Below, in pieces: positions 1 through 6,386 of a stretch of DNA of 6,386 nucleotides. Every line of letters begins with the position of its first letter. Positions within the stretch are counted from its first letter, which is position 1. The notes beneath the pieces are model-generated. The model was not told the DNA's origin, did no database searches, and was given only the letters and a program-made list of their open reading frames with translations. This DNA comes from Bifidobacteriaceae bacterium (GTDB lineage: Bacteria > Actinomycetota > Actinomycetes > Actinomycetales > WQXJ01), in the NCBI GenBank assembly GCA_031255075.1, contig JAIRTF010000319.1, forward strand, positions 1 to 6,386, written 5' to 3'. A program made the translations under genes and the position numbers.

Positions 1-1
1 G

Positions 2-2386
2 GTGGTTCTGGCCAGCCCTGAAAGCACCGCCCAGACCTATCGCGGGGCCCTGCCTTGGCAAGCCGCGCGGTCATTGGCGCCGGCGCCGGCCGGTTGGGAG
101 GCGGCTGGACTGGTACTGAAGCACAGCTGGCGGCAGGGCGGTGAGCTGTTGGCCCGGGCGGTGGACGTCAGAGACCAAATCCGGGCCGGGGCGGTGCCAA
201 AGGCGGCGCGCCTGGCCCCTCAGCCGCCACCGGCCGAGGCGGCTGTTGTGCCTGGTGTGGTCCGGGCGGCCAAGGCGCCTTCACCAATGGAGGCGGCGGC
301 CATCATGGCCCGGCGGTTGCGGGAAGCCCAACTGGTCCAGCGGTTGGAATGGCGGCAGATGGCAGTGCTGGCCCGCACCGGGGACCAAGTTGAACTGCTA
401 CGGGCCGCGCTGGCAGCCGCCGGCATTCCTGTTCACGTGCCGGGCGCCGAGGTGCTGGTGGTTGGTCAACCGGCTGTGGCGGCCCTGTTGGCGGCGGCGG
501 AATGGGCGGTTGGCCGGCGGCCGATGACGCCAGCCATGGCCGCCTGGCTGCTGTGTTCGCCGCTGGGCGGATTCGATCCGGCCACGCTGCGGGCCGTCCG
601 CCGGGCATTGGCGATGGCCGGGCCGCAGACTTCACCGGCTGACCAGTTGCTGGCGGAACTGCTGAATGGCCGCTGTTCGGAGGGCGGGCTGAGCGGCATC
701 GAGCAACCGTGGGCGGAGCACTTGGGCCGGTTGCGGCAAGCGCTCGCCGCGGGGAAGGCCGCGGCGGTCAAGCACGGCGGCGCCGCCGATGTGCTGTGGG
801 CAGTCTGGGACGCGGCCGGCTGGGCACCGGTGTGGCGGCGCGAAGCGTTGGCCGGCGGTGCTCGCGGCCAGCAGGCTGACCAAGCCCTGGACGCGATCCT
901 GGCATTATTCGCCGCGGCTGAGCGCCACGACGCCCGCCACCCCGGATCAGGAGCCGGAGGGTTTCTGGCCGAAATCGACTCTCAGGAAGTGCCAGGCGAC
1001 ACGGTGGCACCGCACGCCCCAACCGGGGACCGAGTCACTTGTTCCACCGTGGCCAGTGCCGCCGGCCACGAATGGGAACTGGTCGCAATAGCCGGACTTG
1101 AGGAAGACACCTGGCCTGACCTGCGCCTGCGTGACACCCTGTTGGGTGCCGGCCAGCTGGCGGACCTGCTGGATGGCACCGGCGGGGACGTGTCCTGGCC
1201 GGAGCGGCGCCGCCGCATCCTTGAAGACGAGACCCGGCTGCTGCTGCTGGCCGTCACCCGGGCCAAAGCCGAAGTCCTGGCCGTGACGGTGGAAAACCTT
1301 GACGCCCAACCGTCCCGGTTTGTGCAACTGCTGGCCGGCGAGGACTGGAATGAGGCGCCGTCGGCTGCTTGGCTCCAGGCCATGCCCTTCGATCTGCGCG
1401 GCCTGGTGGCCGGTGCCCGGGCCAGCCTTGGCGGCCAATTCGGGGCGGTCGCGCCAGGCGAATCGCCGGCGCCCGGGGAATCGGAACAGGCAGCCGAGGT
1501 TCTGGCAGTGCTGGCATTGGCCGGCCTGCCAGGGGCTGATCCAACCGCCTGGCCAGGTCTGTTGCCGCCATCCAGCGATGAAAGTCTGTTTGCCGGCGCT
1601 CGGCGGCCGGTCTTCAGCCCCAGCGCCATTGGCGCGCTGGTCGAATGCCCCCTCAAATGGGCACTCAGCCGGCACGGCGGACAAACCGGCTCCACCGAAG
1701 CGGCCACCCTAGGCAGCCTGATCCACTGGCTGGCCGAAACCTATCCACTGGCCGGCACCGCAGAACTGATGGAGCACCTGGCCGAAGAATGGCCAAAGCT
1801 GGAACTGCCGGCCAACTATTCGCATTCACGCCTGCGCGCCAAAGCCGAACAAGCCGTCAACGCTTTGGGTGGCTACCAGCAAGCCAACGCTGACCGGTAT
1901 GCCGCTTCCGAAGTCGAGATCTCATCACCCCGGCCGGGCGGCTCGGCGGCGGCAGACGCCCTGCCGGCCGGCCTGCGCGGGCGAATCGACCGGCTGGAGA
2001 AGGCCAGCCGGCCAGACGGCAGTCAGGCCTTCCAAGTGGTCGATTTCAAGACCAGCGCTTCGGCCATCACGGCCAAACAGGCCGAGAGCGATCCGCAACT
2101 CGGCGCCTACCAACTGGCTTTGGAAGCCGGCCTGGTGGACGGCTTTGAAGGCAGCGCCGGAGCCGAATTGGTCTACCTGGCAAGCAACACCAAACGTCCC
2201 TCAACCCGTCAGCAGGCGCCGCTGCGAGCCTCAGCCAATCCGGAGTGGATGGTCGAAGTGTTGGAAGGTTGCGTGGCGGCCAGCGCCCAACCAAGCTTCC
2301 GAGCGCAGGTCGGCAAACAGTGCCTGACCTGTTCGGTCAAGACCGCCTGCCCGGCCGTGGCCGAGGGTAAGCAGGTGACCGTATGA
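2..2386 (+). CDS. adnA: AdnA-like subunit of the AdnAB helicase-nuclease, C-terminal part (5' end outside window)
   Basis: This is one half of a heterodimeric motor-nuclease that processes double-strand DNA breaks in the cytoplasm. The reading frame is open to the left edge; the GTG at base 2 is an internal codon, not a start. Numbering from base 2, the segment begins in a degenerate helicase motif III (residues 3-16, ending YRGA). Next come a UvrD-type strand MAVLART (120-126), motif V (345-373, with GHEWE and a TWPD signature) and motif VI (TRAK, 419-422). A PD-(D/E)XK nuclease follows: H575, D663, D681-F-K683, Q699 and Y703. Cysteines at 549, 774, 777 and 783 (C...CxxCx5C) match the Fe-S pattern that brackets AddB and Cas4 nucleases. 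Motifs I, Ia and II would lie in roughly 250-300 missing residues, giving a full length near 1050, which fits AdnA. An AddB-like reading is less likely because the partner downstream is AdnB-like and the helicase C-half is recognisable. The gene overlaps adnB by 4 bases. Confidence 0.88.
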   Translation: MVLASPESTAQTYRGALPWQAARSLAPAPAGWEAAGLVLKHSWRQGGELLARAVDVRDQIRAGAVPKAARLAPQPPPAEAAVVPGVVRAAKAPSPMEAAAIMARRLREAQLVQRLEWRQMAVLARTGDQVELLRAALAAAGIPVHVPGAEVLVVGQPAVAALLAAAEWAVGRRPMTPAMAAWLLCSPLGGFDPATLRAVRRALAMAGPQTSPADQLLAELLNGRCSEGGLSGIEQPWAEHLGRLRQALAAGKAAAVKHGGAADVLWAVWDAAGWAPVWRREALAGGARGQQADQALDAILALFAAAERHDARHPGSGAGGFLAEIDSQEVPGDTVAPHAPTGDRVTCSTVASAAGHEWELVAIAGLEEDTWPDLRLRDTLLGAGQLADLLDGTGGDVSWPERRRRILEDETRLLLLAVTRAKAEVLAVTVENLDAQPSRFVQLLAGEDWNEAPSAAWLQAMPFDLRGLVAGARASLGGQFGAVAPGESPAPGESEQAAEVLAVLALAGLPGADPTAWPGLLPPSSDESLFAGARRPVFSPSAIGALVECPLKWALSRHGGQTGSTEAATLGSLIHWLAETYPLAGTAELMEHLAEEWPKLELPANYSHSRLRAKAEQAVNALGGYQQANADRYAASEVEISSPRPGGSAAADALPAGLRGRIDRLEKASRPDGSQAFQVVDFKTSASAITAKQAESDPQLGAYQLALEAGLVDGFEGSAGAELVYLASNTKRPSTRQQAPLRASANPEWMVEVLEGCVAASAQPSFRAQVGKQCLTCSVKTACPAVAEGKQVTV
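2373..2386 (+). promoter_or_regulatory. Shine-Dalgarno-like AGGTG and ATGA start/stop overlap coupling adnA to adnB
   Basis: The adnB ATG (2383-2385) overlaps the adnA TGA (2384-2386). An AGGTG at 2373-2377 lies 5 bases before the ATG, inside the last adnA codons, and is a modest ribosome-binding match. The overlap implies termination-reinitiation, which would balance subunit amounts for a heterodimer. It supports 2383 as the adnB start: the residues just after it lead directly into the Q motif and Walker A, as expected for a complete N-terminus. Confidence 0.5.
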
Positions 2387-5300
2387 CCGGCACCGTTGGT
2401 CCAGACCAGCTGGCCCATCTGTTGGATCCAGGCATCGAGCTGACCGCTGAACAAGCCGCGGTGATTGGCGCTCCGTTTGAATCCCGCCTGGTAGAAGCCG
2501 GGGCCGGCTCCGGTAAGACCCTGGTGATGGCTCTCAGAGTGGTCTATTTGGTGGTCAACCACTTGGCCTTGCCAGAGCAGATTCTGGGGCTGACCTTCAC
2601 CCGAAAAGCCGCCGCTGAACTGGCTAGTCGTATTCGGCGGGCCCTGCGCGCAACCAGCGCCATTGGCCCCCAAGACATTGGCGGGGTGCCGACTGTCTCA
2701 ACCTATGACGCCTATGCCGGTGGCCTGGTCAAGAACTATGGTCTGCGGCGCGGCTTCGATCCGGACGCGCGCCTGATTTCCGCCGCCGAAAGCTGGGCTC
2801 TGGCCTGTGAGGTGGTCGAGGGCTGGAACGGGCAGCTGCCCGGCGGCGAGGGTGGTGCCGAAGAGTTCGTCAGCCTGAATGTGGACGAACTGGCCAGACG
2901 CGTGCTGAAGATGGCCGAGGAACTGACCAACCACGGCGTCTCCTATGAGCAATTCGCTGATGAGGTTTCGCGCCTGAAAGCGGCCTGCGAACTGCCGGAC
3001 AGCCCCACACCTGGCGGCCGCCGGGGGCGGCCACCAGCCCTCCCCGAAGCCCTCAAGTCCGGGCTGCCGGCCCTCGAAAAGCGTTTGGTGACCGCCCATT
3101 TGGCCGGCCGCTACCAGCAACTCAAAGCCGAACGCGGCCTGGTCAACTTCTTTGACCAGGCGGCCAGGGCGGCGCAGATCGCCAGCCAAGACCAAGACGC
3201 TCGCCAGTCTGAGTCAGAGCAGTTCAAAGCCGTGCTGTTGGACGAATTCCAAGACACCTCCACGCCCCAACTGGAACTGTTGGCGACCATCTTCCGCGGC
3301 ACCCCAGTGATGGCGGTAGGGGACTCCAACCAGGCCATTTACGGTTGGCGAGGGGCTTCGGCGGCGGCCCTGGACCAGTTCCGAACCCGCTTCGCAACGG
3401 CCGGCCACGCGCCCAGCCCAGAGCCTGTGCCGCGCCTGACGCTGTCCCAAGCCCGCCGCAACGATCTGGCAATTCTGGACATTGCCAACCAACTGGTCCA
3501 ACCGTTCCGCCAGGCAGCATCTGATGGCCAAGCCGCCGCTCCGGTGCTGCGGCCCCGGCCCGAGGCCGGGCAAGGAGTGGCCCAGGTGGCCTACCTGGCC
3601 GCCGAAGGTGAAGAAGCCCAAGCGGTGGCCGAGTTCATGAACACTCATTGGCAAGCCACCCTGGATAGCTCCGAACCCAGAACAGCGGCGGTCTTGGTCC
3701 GCAAGGGCGGCCAAATCGCAGCCATAGTCAAAGCCTTGGAAGCGGCCGGCCTTGAGTACCAGGTGATTGGGCGCGGCGGTTTGCTGGCCGCGCCGGAGGT
3801 GCGGGACGTGGTCTGCGCTTTGACGGCCAGCCAGGACCTGACCCGCGGCGATGCGTTCATGCGGCTGGCGGCCAGCCCCCGGTTCGCCATCGGCATCAGT
3901 GACCTTCAAGCATTGGACCGAATGCTGCGTTCACCGCACGGGCGGGGTGAACCGCATCCCGCCGAAGAAGTCTTCGCCCTGGACCGGCTAGACGCCCTGA
4001 CCAACAGCACCGAACCACCCCCAGGGTTGAGCGCTGAGGGACTCAGACGGTTGCGGGGCTTGGGCGCCATGCTGCGCCGAATCCGCGGCGCCGCCCGCCA
4101 TCTAGGTCTACCCGAACTGGTCATAGAGACCGAGCGCGTCCTGGGTCTGGACATTGACCTGCTGGCTCGCTTCGGGCCGGCCGGCCGGGCCCAGATTCTG
4201 CGCCTGGCCACCGAAGCGCACGGCTTTGGCCTGGGCCAAGACCGCCCGTCGGTGACGGCCTTCCTCAGCTGGTTGGAAGCCGAAGAAGACATTGGGAGCG
4301 GACTGGAACCAGCCGAAACCCCAGCTCCGGGCGGCGCCATCCAGGTGCTGACCATCCATGCCGCCAAAGGCCTCGAGTGGGACGTCGTGGCGGTGCCAGG
4401 TCTTGAAGAGGGCGGCTTGCCGGGCATCGAACCAACCAAAGGGCAATACCGGGCGCTCGGCTGGCTGTCTGACTCCAGACGGGCCGGCGCCAGCGGTGGA
4501 CTGCCATGGGGTCTACGGCTCGACCGTGACTCCCTGCCAACAGCGGACCTGGGAGCCGTCAGCGACCGCAGTGGCCTGCGGGCCGCCTGCGAAGACCTGG
4601 TGACCAGAATGGGTCAACATTTCCTGGACGAGGACCGCCGAGTCGCCTACGTGGCGGCTACTCGCGCCAAGACTCATCTGCTGCTGAGCGGTCACTGGTC
4701 GCGGCCAGACCGACTCAAACTGGCGCCGCCGGGGCTGTTCATGGAGGAATTGGCTGAGGCCGGCCTGGTTGACAGGTCTACCTGGGCGCCCAAACCCGAG
4801 GATTCCGAAACACTGGAAGCACCTCCTTTAGGCGCAGGCCCCGAGCTTGACGTGCCGATCTGGCCGGAACCTGATCCGCTGGGAGGCCGCGCGCCGGAAG
4901 TCCGGGCCGGTGCCCAGGCGGTGATCGAGGCCATGGAGAGATTCGCCGCCGACGCCTCGGCTACCGCCGCTGCCTCGCCGCTATCCGCGCAGCCCGTTCC
5001 ATCTGCCAAGACTTCGGGGGACCGCTCTGGCGGCATTCCACCGGTTCGCCAGACCGGTTCGGTCAGTCCGGTGGTAGCGATCAGTCTTTTGGAGGGGATC
5101 GGATCAGACCTGGCTCTGCAGGCCGCGGCTTTCCTCCGCCAGGCCGGCCAGGACCAGCGGACACCATCAGTCCAACTGGGCGGTCATCTGACAACCACCA
5201 CGCTCAGCCACCTGTTGACCAACCCGGACAGTGCGGCCCTGGACCTGCGCCGGCCCATCCCGCACCAGCCTTCCCGTGGAGCATCGATCGGCCAAGAATT

Positions 5301-5766
5301 CCACCGGCTGGCGGCCCTGGACCTGGCCGCCAGAGGGCGGCTGGCCGGGGTCCAACTAACCCTGGACGAATCAGACCTGGCGCCGGTGCCAAGTGATTCG
5401 CAGTTGGCCGCCACCGTTCAAAAGCTACTTCAACGGTTCCGTGAGTCGCAGTGGATGACCAGCGCTTTCACGCCGCGTTCAGTTGAGGCGACCGTCGAAT
5501 CGGTTCAACTTGGCCGTACTTTGATAGCCCGGATCGACGCCACGTTCACCGACTCGGCCGGGCGCATTGTGGTGGTCGATTGGAAGACCACCCGCTCCAA
5601 CCGGGGTTCGGCTTGGCCGGTACACAGCGCCCAGGTGCGGCTCTACCAGGCCGCCTTGGCTCAAATGGAAGGCCAAGCACCCGAGGACATCATTGGTTTT
5701 GTCCACTACGTCTCAGAGAACCTGTCGGTCCCCGTCGCCTGGGAGCCGTTCCAGCCGTTGGCTTAG
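2383..5766 (+). CDS. adnB: AdnB-like subunit of the AdnAB helicase-nuclease (complete, 1127 aa)
   Basis: This is an ATP-dependent superfamily 1A helicase fused to a C-terminal nuclease and the likely lead motor of AdnAB, which resects double-strand breaks. Motifs in order: Q motif LTAEQ (Q24); Walker A AGAGSGKT (39-46, K45); Ia TFTRKAAAEL (71-80); Walker B DEFQDT (287-292); III GDSNQAIYGWRGA (313-325); IV around R358-R359-N360; V TIHAAKGLEWD (657-667); VI EDRRVAYVAATRA (750-762, R753 and R761). All catalytic positions look intact. A Pro/Ser/Ala-rich linker (about 855-905) leads to the nuclease: H974, D1052, D1066-W-K1068, Q1084 and Y1088. Unlike AdnA, the nuclease has no cysteine cluster. The length is close to mycobacterial AdnB, about 1100 residues. 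The start is an ATG overlapping the adnA stop; the gene ends in TAG, overlapping the stop of the convergent gene by 4 bases. A generic UvrD/PcrA annotation would miss the nuclease. Confidence 0.93.
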   Translation: MTGTVGPDQLAHLLDPGIELTAEQAAVIGAPFESRLVEAGAGSGKTLVMALRVVYLVVNHLALPEQILGLTFTRKAAAELASRIRRALRATSAIGPQDIGGVPTVSTYDAYAGGLVKNYGLRRGFDPDARLISAAESWALACEVVEGWNGQLPGGEGGAEEFVSLNVDELARRVLKMAEELTNHGVSYEQFADEVSRLKAACELPDSPTPGGRRGRPPALPEALKSGLPALEKRLVTAHLAGRYQQLKAERGLVNFFDQAARAAQIASQDQDARQSESEQFKAVLLDEFQDTSTPQLELLATIFRGTPVMAVGDSNQAIYGWRGASAAALDQFRTRFATAGHAPSPEPVPRLTLSQARRNDLAILDIANQLVQPFRQAASDGQAAAPVLRPRPEAGQGVAQVAYLAAEGEEAQAVAEFMNTHWQATLDSSEPRTAAVLVRKGGQIAAIVKALEAAGLEYQVIGRGGLLAAPEVRDVVCALTASQDLTRGDAFMRLAASPRFAIGISDLQALDRMLRSPHGRGEPHPAEEVFALDRLDALTNSTEPPPGLSAEGLRRLRGLGAMLRRIRGAARHLGLPELVIETERVLGLDIDLLARFGPAGRAQILRLATEAHGFGLGQDRPSVTAFLSWLEAEEDIGSGLEPAETPAPGGAIQVLTIHAAKGLEWDVVAVPGLEEGGLPGIEPTKGQYRALGWLSDSRRAGASGGLPWGLRLDRDSLPTADLGAVSDRSGLRAACEDLVTRMGQHFLDEDRRVAYVAATRAKTHLLLSGHWSRPDRLKLAPPGLFMEELAEAGLVDRSTWAPKPEDSETLEAPPLGAGPELDVPIWPEPDPLGGRAPEVRAGAQAVIEAMERFAADASATAAASPLSAQPVPSAKTSGDRSGGIPPVRQTGSVSPVVAISLLEGIGSDLALQAAAFLRQAGQDQRTPSVQLGGHLTTTTLSHLLTNPDSAALDLRRPIPHQPSRGASIGQEFHRLAALDLAARGRLAGVQLTLDESDLAPVPSDSQLAATVQKLLQRFRESQWMTSAFTPRSVEATVESVQLGRTLIARIDATFTDSAGRIVVVDWKTTRSNRGSAWPVHSAQVRLYQAALAQMEGQAPEDIIGFVHYVSENLSVPVAWEPFQPLA

Positions 5767-6386
5767 GATTCGTCGGCTTTGGGCAACGCGTCCCGGTCAA
5801 TCCGTTCGGTCGGCGAAGCTTGGGAGGCACCGCGAATATCGGCCGGTGCCTCTGAATCATCTTTGAGGAAATCTGGCAGGTAGGCCTGAGTCATTTCCAT
5901 CGAATCCGGCTCGGCCTGGGCGGGCTTGGCAACAGCGGCAGCAGGCTGGGCGGCGGGCGCATCCGGCGCCGAATCCGCAACTGGTTCCGGCTTGGCGGCA
6001 CCTACAGGAGTCGGCGATTCATCCTGGCCAGCAGCCTCAGGCGAATCAGGCGCCGATTCACTGTTGGAGGCTTCTTCGCCGGCAGGTGCTTCTTCGCTCG
6101 GCGCGATGTCTTCGTTGGGCGGTAAGTCCGCTGGTGAGATGGCGGCCGTCTGCTCCATGTCGCTTTCGCCTTCTGGGCCCTTCCCCAAGACGGCCTCTTC
6201 CCAGCTTGGCGCCACGGCTCTGGGGCTGCCCCAGACACTGGCGCCATCAGGGGTGACCGGCTTGCGCACCAAACCGTCCACCTCAGCTGCCTCAGACATC
6301 CAAGCCGGCACTTCATCTTCGGACGGGCTGCCTGGCTCGGCTGCTTCGCCTTCGATCCGGTCAACCGAACCGGTCGAACGCAGGCG
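5763..6386 (-). CDS. Acidic low-complexity C-terminal region of an unrecognised protein (5' end outside window)
   Basis: I do not recognise this protein. The frame is open from the right edge to a TAA (bases 5765-5763), giving 207 visible residues. A GTG at 6311 and an ATG at 6299 could be starts, but the 25 codons upstream have the same Glu/Ser/Gly/Pro-rich character, no stop and no clear Shine-Dalgarno motif, so this is more likely the tail of a longer protein. By hand count there are about 45 Asp/Glu against 14 Lys/Arg, no cysteine and no membrane-length hydrophobic run. Residues 80-170 are dominated by Ala, Pro, Ser and Glu and are probably disordered. More ordered islands are the stretch with three tryptophans near the right edge (PAWMSEAAE, SVWGSP, SWEEAVLGKGP) and a hydrophobic patch AYLPDFLKDD near the C-terminus. 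That the frame is coding is supported by the adnB frame ending exactly where it ends and by the lack of any other long frame here. Function is unknown. Confidence 0.7.
   Translation of the reverse strand, partial: RLRSTGSVDRIEGEAAEPGSPSEDEVPAWMSEAAEVDGLVRKPVTPDGASVWGSPRAVAPSWEEAVLGKGPEGESDMEQTAAISPADLPPNEDIAPSEEAPAGEEASNSESAPDSPEAAGQDESPTPVGAAKPEPVADSAPDAPAAQPAAAVAKPAQAEPDSMEMTQAYLPDFLKDDSEAPADIRGASQASPTERIDRDALPKADES
5824..5852 (+). terminator. Possible terminator hairpin downstream of adnB
   Basis: A perfect 9-bp inverted repeat (GAGGCACCG at 5824-5832, CGGTGCCTC at 5844-5852) encloses an 11-base loop, starting 58 bases after the adnB stop. The stem is G/C-rich. Only a short, interrupted T-rich run (TGAATCATCTTT) follows on the plus strand, so it is not a classic intrinsic terminator. 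It lies inside the C-terminal codons of the convergent gene, where codon constraint could also produce it. Because adnB ends inside gene 3 with no intergenic space, any terminator for the adn operon must sit within that gene, which makes this the best candidate I can see. Confidence 0.3.

Noticed and set aside
77..101. Dense GCCGGC palindromes near the left edge and throughout
   Set aside because: They follow from Ala-Gly and Ala-Pro codons in a high-G+C genome; I see no regular spacing that would suggest a repeat array or recognition site.
947..1707. Two long overlapping minus-strand open frames (about 240 codons each) opposite adnA
   Set aside because: They lie fully antisense to conserved helicase motifs, are rich in Arg/Pro/Gly/Ser, show no recognisable domain, and are the usual result of few stop codons in high-G+C DNA.
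3214..3909. A 231-codon minus-strand open frame opposite adnB motifs II-IV
   Set aside because: It is antisense to the Walker B and motif III codons of a clear gene. Its translation is Gly/Gln/His/Arg-rich without domain features.
5730..5762. Short CTGG...CCAG inverted repeat near the end of adnB as a terminator for the minus-strand gene
   Set aside because: The stem is only about 4 bp with no T-tract on the minus strand; not distinguishable from chance.
2..5766. Possibility that the pair is a phage, plasmid or defence-island helicase-nuclease
   Set aside because: Both subunits match the chromosomal AdnAB architecture, composition is uniform across the window, and no transposase, integrase, direct repeat or other defence gene is present.
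6002..6364. Alternative minus-strand frame of 120 codons overlapping the acidic-protein gene
   Set aside because: Its translation is Arg/Lys/Pro-rich in the manner of a frame-shifted shadow, and it lacks the stop position and composition continuity of the frame ending at 5763.

Overview
The window looks like chromosomal DNA of a high-G+C actinobacterium (Actinomycetota). Codon third positions are strongly G/C, Ala/Gly/Leu/Arg content is high, coding is dense, and the main locus is an AdnAB-type helicase-nuclease pair, a hallmark of that phylum. The genus cannot be fixed from the sequence.

Layout: (1) Bases 1-2386, plus strand: the C-terminal ~794 residues of an AdnA-like subunit. The gene is cut by the left edge almost exactly at helicase motif III, so the Walker A, Ia and II motifs lie outside. 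(2) Bases 2383-5766, plus strand: a complete 1127-residue AdnB-like subunit with all superfamily 1A helicase motifs and a C-terminal PD-(D/E)XK nuclease. It overlaps adnA by ATGA, so the subunits are probably translationally coupled. (3) Bases 5763-6386, minus strand: the last 207 residues of an unrecognised, very acidic, Ala/Pro/Ser/Glu-rich protein, open to the right edge. Its stop codon overlaps the adnB stop codon, so the two transcription units converge with no intergenic space. A hairpin inside gene 3, just past the adnB stop, is a weak candidate terminator for the adn operon. No stretch over 300 bases lacks a gene.

How they work together: by homology, AdnA and AdnB form a heterodimeric motor-nuclease that unwinds and degrades DNA at double-strand breaks. 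The sequence suggests a division of labour. AdnB keeps an intact ATPase. The visible part of the AdnA motor has eroded motifs III and V, but its nuclease is intact and carries a four-cysteine pattern of the Fe-S type seen in AddB and Cas4. Gene 3 has no evident functional link to them.

I see no previously undescribed system here. This is best read as a housekeeping DNA-repair locus with a few details worth checking. No RNA genes, CRISPR arrays, insertion sequences or attachment sites were found.
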